This document shows, one piece after another, positions 1 to 11,769 of a stretch of 64,000 nt of DNA. Position 1 is the stretch's first letter; each line of letters opens with the position of its first letter. The notes below the pieces were generated by a model. It ran no database searches and was not told the origin of the DNA. It saw only the letters and a list, made by a program, of their open reading frames with translations. Source of the DNA: Adiantum capillus-veneris (lineage: Eukaryota > Streptophyta > Polypodiopsida > Polypodiales > Pteridaceae); contig CM043947.1 in NCBI GenBank assembly GCA_014529385.2, positions 127,284,891-127,348,890 of the forward strand, given 5' to 3'. The translations under genes were made by a program, and so were the position numbers.

Positions 1-416
1 TTCAAAGTGAGCTTGATTTGGATGGGTTTTGGTCAAGCTATGTGTATATATAAGAGCGCCTATGGAGTCTCTACTAGCACATGGAAGGGCGTTTGAAAAG
101 AAGTGAAGCTCTTGGTTTTATGAGGAAAAGTGCAGAGATTTTCATTGTTTTTCTTTACTTTTTTACTTCGGTTTTCTTGGTTCCCTTGCTTCCTTTGGTG
201 CATCCAAGTATAGTGGGAGTTATAGCGGTGTAGAGGGAAGCTAGTTGAAGCTAGTCGGGGCTGAGTGCGAGTGAGGCTATCAAAATTCGTGAGAGAAGAT
301 CAACCCATATTATCTTGAGAGAGCTATACTCTTCATCCTCTTTTCTTGGTGTTGGTTTGAGGTGTTGTAGAGGCCAACCCCCCAATCCTTCACAACGTCA
401 TATACTAGCAGCATAG
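1..416. other. no gene recognised; TATA-like box
   Basis: No coding region is supported here. A TATA-like string (tatatataag) lies at 45-54, followed by untranslated-looking sequence. In the frame that opens as LINE coding sequence downstream, a TAG stop sits at 414-416. The stretch may be the 5' part of the same LINE insertion or an older repeat. Confidence 0.3.
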
Positions 417-616
417 AGAGAGGCCCGCCCCGCTGCAGCACCTCATTGGCAGGAGGAGGGTCTCACAGCTGAGTTCTTGGCAGCCTTCTGGGAGAGGTTG
501 TGGGACTCCAAACATCCAAGGCGTGTCACCTTGTTTCAGTGGCTGGTGGCACACAGAGCTACAACACTTGGGAGCTGGCTAGTGCATAGTGGTCTCTCGG
601 CCACATGTGCAGCTTT
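417..616 (+). pseudogene. LINE ORF2 C-terminus, zf-RVT zinc-binding domain, first part
   Basis: In one frame this reads as the end of a non-LTR retrotransposon polyprotein: the LWDSKHP start of a reverse-transcriptase zinc-binding (zf-RVT) domain, FQWLVAHRATTLGSWL, then a first cysteine just before 612. The domain belongs to the endonuclease/reverse-transcriptase ORF2 that copies LINE RNA into DNA at a nicked target. The frame is cut at 616 by the LTR of Copia-1 and resumes at 7840, where the second cysteine, a histidine and the last cysteine appear. The reverse transcriptase itself is absent upstream, so this is a 5'-truncated dead copy, as is usual for LINEs. The domain pattern is seen; the family is inferred. 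Confidence 0.6.
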
Positions 617-831
617 TGTTGTGCGCGTATAGTGCATGCACGGAGTGTGTGCAAGAGAGGGGGAGAAGAGAATGGGGAAGGGGATGAAGCATAGTGCACA
701 GCAGGGAGTTTGGGTTAGTGGAGACGAAAGTGAGAGAGTAGTCAACTCTCTCCCTTTCTCTCCCTATATTCATTTAGGTGAAAGTATAAACAGGGCCGGT
801 TTCCCACGGCCACCTGGCCTACACCCCAAAA
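617..831 (-). repeat. Copia-1 3' LTR
   Basis: 215 bp, matching 7625-7839 in the same orientation. On the plus strand it starts tgttgtgcgcg and ends caccccaaaa, where the partner has caccccaaca, so the terminal dinucleotide has mutated in this copy. The sequence just outside it (832-846), read on minus, is a purine-rich tract with GTGGGAGG and serves as the polypurine tract. Confidence 0.9.
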
Positions 832-914
832 ACCTCCCACTTGAAGGTGACGGTGGCCAATAGTGGCATTAGTATAGTTAGTCTATACAAAGTTGATGAA
901 GCATTGCCGAGGCT

Positions 915-1509
915 TCATCCTACACCCATAAGTTCTATACAATGTGTAAATCGCTCCGAGGCTAGGCTCTTTGTGAGAGCATCTGCGGGGTTGTCGTCAA
1001 TGTGAACCTTGACAAGCTCGATACGCTTGCCAGCCAATGCATCTCGTATGACATGGTATCTGACCTCTATGTGTTTTCGACTTTGAGTGAAACACCGGAT
1101 TCTTTGCCAAAGCAATGGCACTCTGACTATCACAATGTAGTACTGGAACCTCGTGAATGCCCAAATCTCCCACTAGACGAGCCAACCATATGGCTTCCTT
1201 GCTGGCGTCAAACGCAGCAACATATTCTGCCTCAGTGGTAGATGAAGACGTGCAATCTTGGAGACACGATCTCCAAGAGATAGCTGCTCCAGCAAACATG
1301 AACACATAGCCAGATGTGGATCTTCTACGATCCACACAACCCGCATAATCCGCATCCGTGTAACCTACAATAGATGCATCACTGTTTTCGAAGCGTAAAC
1401 ACTTGCTAGCTGTACCTTTCAAATATCTGAGGATTTTCTTCACTGCTTCCCACATGCTTCTTGCTAGGGTTTGCCATGTACCTACTAACCACTCCCACAG
1501 CATGTGCAA
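915..1509 (-). pseudogene. Copia-1 RNase H domain
   Basis: RNase H would remove the RNA strand of the RNA:DNA hybrid during reverse transcription. Visible copia features: YTDADYAGCVDRRRSTSGY around 1320-1370 with the first acidic residues, the SSSTTEAEYVA block with the catalytic glutamate near 1230, HCDSQSA with a catalytic aspartate, and the NPVFHSKSKT(K)HIEVRYH block. A one-base frameshift near 1110 moves the end (KHIEV...DALTKSL) into another frame, finishing at 915. Another indel near 1450 separates it from the reverse transcriptase. These breaks make it non-functional. Confidence 0.85.
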
Positions 1510-2871
1510 TGTCTGGTCTTGTGGCTACCATAGCATACATCAAACTGCCAACTGCTGAAGAATATGGTACTTTCGCCATTTCCTCTTTCTCAGTCCCCAC
1601 TGTCTTGGGAGAGTCTTCCTTGATAAGTTTGGAGTATGCTTGCAGTGGGGTACTCAATGACTTCCCCCCCTGCATACTAAAACGTTGCAAGAATTTGTGA
1701 ATGTACTTTTCTTGAGATAATTCAAGAATTCCACGTTGCCTGTCTTTCTTGATGTGCATACCAAGAAAGTGATTGGCATCTCCCAAATCCTTCATGGAAA
1801 AGTGAGTGCTTAGCATCTTTTTCAACTAATTGATTTCATCAATTGATTTGCCTGCGATAAGCATATCATCTACATACAAGATCAAGATGATTAAAGAACC
1901 ATCGTTCAATCTTTTTGTGTATAAGCAGTGATCCTCTTGACTTCTTATGTAACCCTGAGACTGCATGAATTTGTCGAATTTTTTATACCATTGCCTTGAA
2001 CCTTGCTTGAGGTCGTAGAGTGCCTTTTTAAGTCTACAAACCAATTCTGTCCTCGTTGGTTTTTGGGTTTCACATACGAATCCCTTTGGTTGTTTCATGT
2101 AGACATCTTCATCTAGATCCCCGTGAAGAAATGTTGTGTTCACATCCATTTGGACAAATTCCATGTCCTGGATAGCAACCAAGCCAAGCACGGTGCGAAG
2201 TGTAGTCATCTTGACTAATGGAGAGAAAATCTCATCAAAATCCACACCTTTTTGCTGCTTGAAACCCTTGGCAACTAGACGAGCCTTGTATCTAGGCTCG
2301 GGATCTTCCGCTGTATACTTCTTCTTGTATACGTACTTGCAAGGTAAAGCATTTTTTCCTTTTGGTAATTCAACCAAATCCCATGTCTCATTAGCCACAA
2401 TCAAATTGTATTTTGATTGCATAGCTTGCTCCCACTTAACGCTATCATCCATTTGTATAGCTTCTTTGTAGCAGGTTGGCTCTCCACTGTCAGTGACCAA
2501 AATGTGGTGTATACCCGGTTCAAACCGCTCGAGTGCACGTGATACTCTCTCAGAGCATCTAAGTGCCTGACTGTTGGACTCTGCTCTCTCTGGAGCAATA
2601 GTAGTATCTTGCACTTGAGGAGTAGGTGCAACACTACTGAACTGAGTTGGTTCGGATGCTACATCCTCAAAACGAACACGTCTGTACTCAATATCTTTGA
2701 TGGGGTTCTTGTGCATTTTTGATTCATTGAAAATCGCATGTGAGCTACGAATGACTTTGTTTGATTTTGGGTGCCAGAGACAATATCCCATCTCTCCATT
2801 TGCACCATAGCCAATAAAAATGCATTTGTGTGATCTGGGATCTAACTTTCGACGAAGTTCTTTGGGCACAT
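1406..2871 (-). pseudogene. Copia-1 reverse transcriptase
   Basis: Copia reverse transcriptase, which copies element RNA into cDNA in cytoplasmic particles. It opens with the end of the integrase (PKELRRKLDPRSHKC...FIGY), then KYVYKKKYTAEDPEPRYKAR, GVDFDEIFSPLVKMTTLRT, VQMDVNTTFLHGDLDEDVYM, ALYDLKQGSRQWY and the catalytic block LYVDDMLIAG near 1880, with both aspartates kept. A TAG stop at 1828-1826 interrupts it; the frame continues LKKMLSTHFSMKDLGDANHF to about 1430. Between the integrase words DFKIPEE and YEHVPKEL (about 2880) roughly 20 residues expected in the family are missing, an internal deletion. Confidence 0.88.
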
Positions 2872-3733
2872 GTTCATAATTCCTCTGGAATTTTGAAATC
2901 CAAAGGAGAACTAGGTGACCTGTTGATGATGTGCACTGCTATCAGAACAGATCCCCCCCCCAAAACTCTGGAGTAAGCTTCGACATAGACATCATAGAGA
3001 CAACTCGCTCTTGAATCATATGATTCATTCTTTTAGCTATCCCATTTTGTGTAGGTGTGTATGGAGCAGTAAACTACCACCCAATGTCTCTTCTATTGCA
3101 AAAATCCTTGAACTCTGTGGAGACGTATTCTCCACCATTGTCTGTGCGAAAAGCTTTGAGCTTTTTTCCTGATTGGTTCTCAACCATGGCAAGGAATTTT
3201 TGGAATGTCGAAAAGACTTTTTCCTTACGTTTAAGGAGATACACCCACACCTTTCTGGTAGAAGCATCTATGAACGTGAGAAAGTAGTTCGCCTCCCCTA
3301 GAGTTTTATGTGGCATTGGACCACACAAATCACTGTGCACCAAGTCTAGAGGTTCGCCTAGTTTCTTATTCAATGGCGAAGATGTCAATCTAGTTTGTTT
3401 TCCATATAGACAATGCTCACACAATGGAAAGTCCGTGTAATACACAGGTAAGTAGCCACAACGCTAAAGTGTTTTCATTCCCTTTTGGCTAATATGCCCT
3501 AGCCAGTTATGCCACAACTCAGGAGACGGCAACTCGTCAACATAGATAGAGTGTTCGTCGACACTCGAAACAAACAAAGAGTATAGGGATCTATTTTTAT
3601 TACCTTTCATCATGATAAGGTTGTTCTTGCGGATCATCCAAGAACGATTACCAAAAACTGTAGTGTAGCAAAGATCATCCAATTGCCCTATAGAAAGCAA
3701 GCTTTTCGTAAGCTTGGACACATGTCTGATATT
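2872..3733 (-). pseudogene. Copia-1 integrase
   Basis: Integrase joins the cDNA ends to host DNA. Seen in order: a degraded HHCC region (WHNWLGHISQKGMKTL, stop, then CEHCLYGKQTRL), and the catalytic core with HSDLCGPM (first Asp, near 3310), FRTDNGGEYVSTEF (second Asp, near 3140) and PYTPTQNGIAKR, where the family has AERxN, near 3050. TAG stops fall at 3466-3464 and 3076-3074, and a frameshift follows about 2950 (near a run of nine cytosines on plus). Both stops replace a position where glutamine would fit. Confidence 0.85.
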
Positions 3734-4948
3734 CTACAGCACAAAAGTAGTGCCATTATGCATCTGAAGTTGCACATCACCAATGCCAATAATGTCAAGC
3801 TCATAGGAATCACCAAGCTTGACTATTCCATGCATGGATGCATAAGAGGAAAACCACTCTCTATGCGGTGTGACATGAAAACTTGCACCAGAATCAAGGA
3901 TCCAATTCTGTGCATAACCCTCATCCTGTGCAACCAAAGCATCTCGAGTGACATCTGAAGTGAAAATGAGAACATCTGAGGCATCTGCTGTCACCTCGGC
4001 ATGAATATCTGTGGGCATAATGAGCATCACTGGAGGAGGAGCATCCTCTACTACAGTGGTAGATATGGGAGACTCAACAATATTGAGCTCCTCAATCTTT
4101 ACCGTACTTTTGCCTTTGCCAGAATTATCCTTTTGCATGTCTTTCTGATCTCTTAGGAAACTGCGACAATCCTTTCTGTAATGACCCTTCTTGTGGCAAT
4201 AGTAACACTCGACATTTCTGGCATTACGGTCTCTACTTTGGTTCCTGTGTCTGCTAGGACTACGAGGATTTCGCTCTCTATTTTTGCTTTTGTATTTGTT
4301 CCTGTCACGGCCTCTTGGCTTTGTTGAACTGCCAACCATATATGCATCTCCATGACTAGCATTATCGAGAGATTTACGACGAATCTCTTCATTTAGCAAC
4401 GCATCTGTGATAGCATTGAACTCTAACTTGCCATTCGGAGCTGGATTGCTTATGGTTGTGCAAAAGATATCCCATGAACTGGGTAGAGAGTATAACAAGA
4501 AGATGGACTTGAGTTCATCGTCAAACTCCTTAAAGCCCTGAGATGTCAGCTGACTAAACAAGGAGTTGAACTCATTTAAGTAACCAGAAATTGTGCTACC
4601 TTCTTTTATGTTGAGCTTCATAAGCTTTTTCATGAGAAAAACTTTGTTGGATTCACTTTTGCTCTCCCATGCTGAACATAAGCTGTCCCAAAGTTCCTTG
4701 GTTGTTTTCTTCCCTATGATAGTGAAGAAGATTGACTCGGCTAGATGTAGACGTATCGTAGCCATGGCTTTTTCATCCAAAAGCTCCCATTGAGCTTGTG
4801 TATAATCATCATCCTATACACGCTCTTTCAATGGTTCTGAGAGGCCTTTGTTTATCAAAACATCTTTCATGCGCTCTTTCCACATGGTGAAGTTGCTGCC
4901 ATCGAACTTCCGAATGAAATACTCCTCCTTTTCTGAAGAAGAAGCCAT
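3734..4948 (-). pseudogene. Copia-1 gag and protease
   Basis: The start ATG is at 4948-4946: it gives MASSSEKEEYFIRKFDGSNF, the usual opening of copia gag, with W(K)ERMKDVL following. A TAG at 4816-4814 stops it after 44 codons, then the frame reopens. Gag is the capsid-like structural protein. The zinc knuckle CYYCHKKGHYRKDC (CX2CX4HX4C, near 4200) binds element RNA. The protease active site NWILDSGASFHVT lies near 3900 with catalytic aspartate kept. The frame ends at TAG 3736-3734. A single long frame with isolated TAGs suggests slow decay, not rearrangement. Confidence 0.9.
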
Positions 4949-6619
4949 CACTGATAAGAGGGTTTGAGAGGTTCCAAACTATGGCGAGAAGCTGTAGAAA
5001 TTTGGGCAGAGTAACCTTTGTATCGGGAGTAAAATCTCAACCGAAATAGACTCAAAAGTGCCAACAATAAAAGTCACGAATCGCGGGAAGGAAATCCGGC
5101 AGAGTCTCCTTTGTATGAGGAGTCAAAACTCAACTCAAAATGCATATAAATGTGCCAACTGCACTAATTGGGCATCTGCTACACAAAACGACTGCTATGT
5201 GAGTGCCAACTCAGTGTCAAAAGCATAAATAACCATCCAGATACATATCCTATGGCGAGGGTACCGTAAAGGGGAACTCCAGCTACCTGTATCACCGAAG
5301 GTGTCTCAACATTCGAGCACACCCCAGCTCAAAGAAACCCTCACGCTATCGACCCTCCAAAGGCTAATGCAGACACAAATGGACTAGCCACAGTCTCAGA
5401 AAGGGCTCTTCCGGTCCGAATCTCAGAAATGGCCGGGAAAAACTGCCAAAATAGCAAAAACGTGGCTCCATACGTAGTACAGTGGGCACTGTCCGCAACT
5501 CAACGTACATGAGTAAAATCGCGCTCAAACAGGCGCCAAGAACTGCTGCATGCAGTGAAAGTGATCCCTGCGGGGATATCTGCTTTTAAAAAAAGCTCAG
5601 TAGCACTAGGTGTGCTCACAACAAAATGCATCTGTCAACGCATGTGTCCGCAGAGAATCTGCTGTCGAAATAACTGCCAAATCGCCTGTGAAAGCGCTGT
5701 GTCCGGTAACCTGGAGAATCTGTGAGTGAATGGGCTGAAAAACCCCCCTGTAACCTGTAACCTGCGTGTCGGTGTCGCTATGTGCCGATTTCTGCCCGTC
5801 GCGGGCAGAAATATGCTAGTCGAATAGCCGCCAAAGGTGTCGTGTCCGTAAACTGTGTCGTACAGTGCGATCGGTGCGCTCGATGCTGATGCCGGGTGTC
5901 AATCCTCTATGATAGAGGTACCTCACCCGCGCATGTTGCAAGCACGCTCGTCGATCACGGGAACGCGCTTGCCTGGGGAAACGCCCGGTGTCTGGGTCGG
6001 ATGTCGGAGATCCGCCGCAATGAGCAATGTCGAGCCGGTGCGCATGAGCGGTGTGGATGTCGATGTCGCCTTTCGCCGCGCCGGGCGGAAGTGGCTAGCC
6101 GAGTAGCCGTAAAACACCAATGCTAGAAGCCGATATCGAGCGGTCAATGCCGAGTCGAGTATCGATCGCAGATCTCGCTCGATCTGTCAAGATCTCTCTC
6201 AAGCTTGTCTGACCTGGTGTGTGGACGTCGAAGTCGGGTGACGATGTCGAAGAAGTCGATGTCAAAATCGGAGAATCGCTGATGTCAGTGATGAGACCCT
6301 GGTCTTTGTCTCTCACTCACTCACTCGCTTTGTGTGTTGCTTGGGCTCGCTCGCAAGCTCGGTGTCAAGCTCGCCTTTTTGTTTTGTTTTGTTTTTTTTT
6401 TGTTCGAGAAAGTATCTTCCAATCTCTTAATCAAGCTAACTCTCTCTCTCTCACACAATACTGCAAATTTTTGAGAATTTCTTTTCACGAGCTCGAGGAG
6501 AGGAGTCGGGGGATTCGGTCGCAGGCTCGGTGGGAATGATCCCTTGCACACACACTATTGTGGGAGTGTGAAATTTAAAAAAATCACTACTCTCTGTCGA
6601 AAGCTGCCTGCAGTCGACG

Positions 6620-6699
<80 letters not shown>

Positions 6700-7610
6700 T
6701 ACACACAAAAGCAAAGATTGCTTCGATTCCTGCTTGTTGCTCAAGCTTCCAATTGCTACTGGTTGATTGCAAACTGCCCGCTTTCTTCTCAGTGCTACCC
6801 GGTTCTCGCCTGCAACAACTGATTGTGCCCTCCTTGCTCGATTGGTTCTCTGGCTGCCCCAATGTCGAGCCAGCCCGAGAGTGTGTTTGCTTGCTTCAAA
6901 CCAGCTCGCTGCAGCCCCCGAAATACTCAATGTCGAATCAGGCCGACCTTGCTTTGCTTCTCCTACTCTACTCGGTATTCCAAGCCTCCAACCTCACTGT
7001 GTGTTTGTGCATGCTCGATTTCCAGAAGCCAAAGCTCCAATTGCCTTGCAACTCGGTACCCGATTCCCTCTGCCTTGGGTCAATGGACTGCTCGAATCTG
7101 CCTTGCTTACTATCTGCAGAGCCGATTCTCTATTTCCCCTTATTGGGTGCTCGGGGTCTACTGCTCGCTCTGTGACCTGCCTGTCAATTGCTTGTGTGTG
7201 TGTGTGTATGTATGTGCTTACACACACCACTCAATTGACTCCAAGACTAAGCTTCCATTAAACCTGTACATAGCATGATTCCAATTTCTTCAATTGTGCA
7301 ATGATTCCCCCAATCATGAGCTCCATGATTGTGTGCAAGCATCCGTCTCCATGCCAAAGGCTCCGAGCTCCGCGACTCCTCCTAATCCATTCGATCAAGC
7401 TTCCATGGCTGATCTGCAAGCTCCGATCCGCTCAAGCTTCCATAGCTCGAGATTTCTTTTGACTTCCTCTCTCGAGCTCCAAGCTCCAAGCCCGGTTATG
7501 ACTGACCGGTTATGACTGAGCCTCTCCCGTTCTTCAAGCTCCTGCTATGGCTACCTCTCGCCATGCAAGCTCCGCGATCTGCAACCGCCACCGTTGCTTT
7601 TCCCACCTGA
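4949..7610 (-). other. Copia-1 long untranslated leader
   Basis: About 2.66 kb lies between the primer site and the gag start. No protein domain is recognisable on either strand. It contains a long GT array (6624-6698), runs of CTCGCTC/GCTCCAAG words and a GC-rich stretch near 5.8-6.25 kb. A leader this long is unusual for copia elements of this size; it may carry captured or slipped sequence. Confidence 0.5.
6624..6698. repeat. (GT)n microsatellite, about 37 units
   Basis: An uninterrupted GT dinucleotide run inside the Copia-1 leader. The long reading frames crossing it on both strands (poly Cys-Val, poly Thr-His) are repeat artefacts. Confidence 0.97.
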
Positions 7611-7622
7611 GCTCTGATACCA
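7611..7622 (-). other. Copia-1 primer binding site (tRNA-iMet)
   Basis: On the minus strand this reads TGGTATCAGAGC, the standard plant copia primer site complementary to the 3' end of initiator tRNA-Met. It lies 2 nt inside the 5' LTR (7625-7839), which fixes element orientation. Confidence 0.92.
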
Positions 7623-7624
7623 AT

Positions 7625-7839
7625 TGTTGTGCGCGTGTAGTGCGTGTACGGAGTGTGTGAAAGAGAGGGGGAGAAGAGAATGGGGAAGGGGACGAAGCAC
7701 AGTGCACAGCAGGGAGTTTGGGTTAGTGGAGAGGAAAGTGAGAGAGTAGTCAACTCTCTTCCTTTCTCTCCCTATATTCATTTAGGTGAAAGTATAAACA
7801 GGGGCGGTTTCCCATGGCCACCTGGCCTACACCCCAACA
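7625..7839 (-). repeat. Copia-1 5' LTR
   Basis: 215-bp partner of 617-831, with intact TG...CA ends when read on minus. It would carry the element promoter. The words agggagtttgggttagtgg and tatattcatttaggtgaaag are shared by both LTRs. Confidence 0.92.
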
Positions 7840-8556
7840 GCTTGCGACCATCTTGTGGAGAGTTAGTGTCACTATATTTGGGACTGTCCTTCGGCACAAC
7901 AGGTGTGGCTTTGAGTTCTTCGACTGATGCCTGCTCTCTCCATGGCTTGACAATACACTTGGGGAGCATCGGCTTGGTCCACCCTCATGGGCCCGACACT
8001 TCAGTTTGAGATATCTTCCACTAGCAGAATGATAGTGATGCAGGAGGGGCGACCTACACTCTAGCCTTCCACAGAGCTTACTCCACAGGAGTGGTGCAGT
8101 GAGAGAGAGGAGTGTTGGGAGCTCATTAGCGGCCTGACACTCTGGTTCATCTGGCGGCCCCGTTTCTTTCGCATCTTTGAGGCTCGCCCTGTGCCACCAA
8201 CAGAGACTGTTCGCGATTTTTGGCTAGAGCTGATTCACACTCTGAGAGGACATCTCGAGAAACTACAGGGCAGCTCCGACCGCATGCGAGAGCGCAGAGA
8301 GGCTTTCCTTTGACTCTGGCGTCCTGGGCCTTTCTACACCATGGTCCAAGGTGTACTCCGATGGCACTACCAACCACCTGTGTGGCTTTTCCCTCCCCCA
8401 ATTTCTTGAATTAGCCCCATTGTATATATATGCTGGTTTTTTCATTAGGAGAGTCTCCCCACCATGGTTGTTGTAGCCCTCTCTTGAAGAGGTGGTTGTA
8501 ACCCTATGCTCAGTTTCAGTAACTAATAGAAGGATATTTTTCTCGGGAAAAAAATG
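7840..8556 (+). pseudogene. LINE ORF2 C-terminus, second part, and 3' UTR
   Basis: Continues the zinc-binding domain broken at 616. Joined across one copy of the target duplication, the frame gives a CxxC pair, then HYIWDCPSAQQVW with the expected His and Cys, with one TAG between. After an indel, 8119-8330 encodes a tryptophan- and arginine-rich tail (LTLWFIWRPRFFRIF, FWLELIHTLRGHLEKLQ) typical of plant LINE ORF2 ends. The untranslated part ends with a short A run at about 8549-8555, likely the retroposed tail. A dead LINE 3' end that predates Copia-1. Confidence 0.55.
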
Positions 8557-9948
8557 TGGTAGTAATTTAAAAAAATTAAAAATCATGTGAGTGTGCAGGG
8601 TGGTAGGTGGGGTTCAACTAAGGTTCATGGGCAAGTGGACCCGATTAGTCGCGTGACTATCCATCCCCGTTGTATTAACAACAACTAGTAAACTTTCTCA
8701 GTGGAAGAGAGTCCATCAATGGATTTGCTCTCACATATGTAGAGGGGAAAAAGTTTTGGAAGAGGATTCTTTAGCCTATTTGCGGAGGTTATAGGGCCGA
8801 AAAAGTTTCAGGGCTTTTAGGTTTTTGTCTCATTTTCTTTTGCAAGACAAAACTAGATCAAGCCATTGCTAATGGTAAGGGTTTATTCCTTGGATTTTCT
8901 TTCTTAGGGACTTTGATTTCCTAGAGGATTGTCAAGGATCCCATCATGACTTTGAAGTCAGTGGGTCAAGGACCTCTCAACAACCTCAACTTGGCTCCCA
9001 ATTGGCTTTGTGGTGGACACATGGCACTAATGGTGGAGTGGCTCTTATTTATGAGGTGGATTGCTCTCCTAGTGCGTGCACACACACACACAAATTAGAA
9101 TAAAAAGTGCAATTAAAAGCGCCTAATCTCCTCCAAAGTTAGAATTAAATAGTTTATAAAGGGCTGTATACAAAGGCTTCAACCACACAGATGCAAGCCT
9201 TCCAAATGAGTGATTGGTAGTGAGTAATCATAAAACAAAAATTCACCCAAAAATACAAGAAATTGAGGAAATCATCTTACAATCCCCCACAACTTAATCT
9301 CATAGCTTAATTGAGATAAAAATTGGGCCCAACAATGAGCTTCATGAAGGCCTTGATAGTAGAGAAGCTAGGGTAATTTTGAGCTATTCTTGGAGTAACA
9401 AAGATGGTGTTTTTTCTTTTGTGTGTCCCAAAAACAATAGAAAAGAACTCCATCCCTCGAGTCTGATTTGGTGTGGCATTCAGATGGCGTAGGGCACATA
9501 ATGAGAATGTCAACATGTGATGGGAGTTTAGTGTCACATCAGAATGTCAATCTTGTGAACTTGGAAGTTAACCCTAGCCTAAAGTTAAAAAATAATATAT
9601 ACACACCACTACATTGTGTGTCAAGAGATTCATTTTGATTGCATTGCAAGATCAACCATATCTACTTTTAGACCTACTCACTTGAAACACTATACCTAGT
9701 CTTTCCTACTTGTGCAATGCTCAATCCATCAAATGCTCAAGAAATCTTTCTCAATGCAAGATCAAGTAACTTAGCTACTTCAAACATGTACCAAGGGAGC
9801 AATGTGTGTGCACTAATGATCAAACAAGTGTGCCGCCTACTCCTACTATTGCACACAACTTATAGCACCATCATTCAATCGAAAGCACACAAAGATTAAG
9901 TACTCAAATGAATAATAAAATTTGATTAGCTACTTCAAACACACTACC

Positions 9949-10011
<63 letters not shown>

Positions 10012-11769
10012 ATTGGTTCTATTCAAAATCTCAACCATCGTGCATAAGGGAGCATGTTGGAGTAAAACCATACAAGAGGATAGCTCCTTGCACTAGATGT
10101 GGAAGCTATGGAAGCTCCTTGGTGCTCAAAAATCTCAAGCTTGATGTGACTAGCTCTACCACTTTGGAAACCTCAAAATGAGCTAACTATCTATCATAAT
10201 GAGGCTAAAAAACTAGGGTTTGCATTTGATCATCCAAAACCAGTTAACTATAGTCCCCCACCTAGTTTTAGGTTATCTGAGCATCACATAATTACAAGAA
10301 AAATCACCTAGCTCCCCAATCCTAAGGCTTTCTACACTAAAGATGGTGTTTTCAATGGCAGAAATTACCGAGGCTTTGATAAATGGGCTCTCCTAGTTAC
10401 AGCCACATAGTGACTTTGGGAAAAATGGTGCACAAATGGTGGCCATCCTTCGACCTTCACTATCTCCTTCAACCCATTTCCTTTATCTTTTGACTCTTTA
10501 GTGGCTTCTCCACATCTTTGGAATACCCTTTGATCTCTATGCACTTGTGACCACACAACTCCCCTGTTGTTGAGCCAACACGTTATCCCTGGATGTCATT
10601 AATCCTTAAGAGGAGGTGGTGGAGGTGGCTCTTGATTTTTGCGGCTTCTTTCCATTCACTATGACATGCAATAACTCGTTGCAAACTCTGTTGCAAACTC
10701 TCATTCTAGATGTGATAATGGGAAAAGATCTGCCGATTGTGTTGTTGGCCTTTTTCGTAGAGGAGATGGTGATTTGGGTGATATCTTTTGCTATTGTGGT
10801 TGTTTTTTAGTGCTATAACAATGGGCTTCACTAGAGGCTTTGCAAGCTTGGCCAACTTTGCAATGTGTGCTTCTCTTCTCATACCTACCCTCTGGTCCTA
10901 TTGTTGAGCTATGATTGTGGCCTTTTCAATGTCCCTTTCCTGAAGTTGTTGCATTTGAGATTGGATTTTGTCGAGAGTTTTTGTTGGAACTAGTGCATGT
11001 GGTGCAACCTCTGGTTTTATTGACACCAAGGCGGGGTTAACTTCATCATATCACTTGTAGCATTCATTGTCTTTCTTCCACTCTTGCTATATCAACCTTT
11101 CTTTCAATGCTTGCTTTTCTTTTCTAAAGGAGAGACCAAAATAGGGAGGATTTTTGGAGAAAAGAGAAGGGAAGATTCTAGGTATCATTGTGGTTTTTCC
11201 TTGTGCTAAAGGAAGAGGAAGAGTGCATAAAGCTTCACAACCAATTAGGAAGGGAATCTCTCTTTTTGCACCATCCATGTGTGCTCTAGGAATGGCGAGG
11301 GGAATGGAGAAGGGGTGGAGGAAGAAGTGGAGATGTGCCCTGGAATTAGAAGAGTTTTCCTTCTTCATGGGATGAAATTCATCTTGTTCTCCTCCTTCGT
11401 CTTGAGCTCTCTCAGATGGACAAAAAGGGAGGATCAAAAACTAGTAGTTAGGGAATTTTAGTTCTTCTATTGTAGAAGAATCTTACAATGATTGATGGTA
11501 GCTCTAGGTGATCTTTTCAAAGTGTGTACCAAAAAGAACTTTGAGTATACAATTCAGCATATTGCTAGATTAATCAATAGAAGGACTATCTCCTATAGTT
11601 AATTGAATTGTCTTATTATTTTATTTTATGAGACTTAAAGAATCTAGTTTAATTCTTCTCACATCTAGAAGCCCGGTACCCTCTTGAAAAACATTTCTTT
11701 TGACAATGATGACATAGGTTGAGATGAATGGAGTTATTTTACAAGAAAATTATGCGTTGATGTCATTGG
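8557..11769. other. no gene recognised
   Basis: Both strands were read; the open frames here are short and carry no domain I recognise. A short CA run sits near 9077-9091, a GA array at 9955-10008, and some frames at 10.4-11.4 kb are just low-complexity reading. The interval should hold the upstream part (LTR, gag, integrase) of Copia-A if that was ever complete, but I cannot identify it. Confidence 0.4.
9955..10008. repeat. (GA)n microsatellite
   Basis: About 25 uninterrupted GA units. Confidence 0.95.

Larger units (their letters stand above)
617..7839 (-). mobile_element. Copia-1, Ty1/copia LTR retrotransposon, minus strand
   Basis: A complete but inactive copia element of about 7.2 kb. 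Its ends are two 215-bp direct repeats (617-831 and 7625-7839) with tg...ca type termini. A primer site complementary to initiator tRNA-Met sits 2 nt inside the right LTR, and a purine tract (read on minus) abuts the left LTR. Gene order on the minus strand is gag, protease, integrase, reverse transcriptase, RNase H, which defines Ty1/copia. Flanking target duplication is gctt(t/g), four of five bases. The LTRs differ at about 11 of 215 positions. The reading frame has five TAG stops and several indels, so it cannot make its own proteins. It sits inside a LINE zinc-binding domain. Confidence 0.93.

Noticed and set aside
636-863. 75-residue plus-strand frame starting MHGVCAREGE
   Set aside because: It lies inside the LTR of the minus-strand Copia-1 and recurs in the other LTR (7644-8009).
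6544-6930. Several overlapping frames on both strands encoding poly Cys-Val or Thr-His
   Set aside because: They are translations of the GT microsatellite in the Copia-1 leader. The same applies to the frames at 14248-14646, 37242-37436, 43710-44272, 54107-54421 and 55642-56076.
6627-7261. Long plus-strand frames of 164-182 residues in the Copia-1 leader
   Set aside because: Three mutually overlapping frames, Cys/Leu/Ser-rich composition, no domain, and antisense to the element.
8147-8586. Minus-strand frames of 84 and 107 residues
   Set aside because: Antisense to the LINE C-terminal coding sequence, which has recognisable features on the plus strand.
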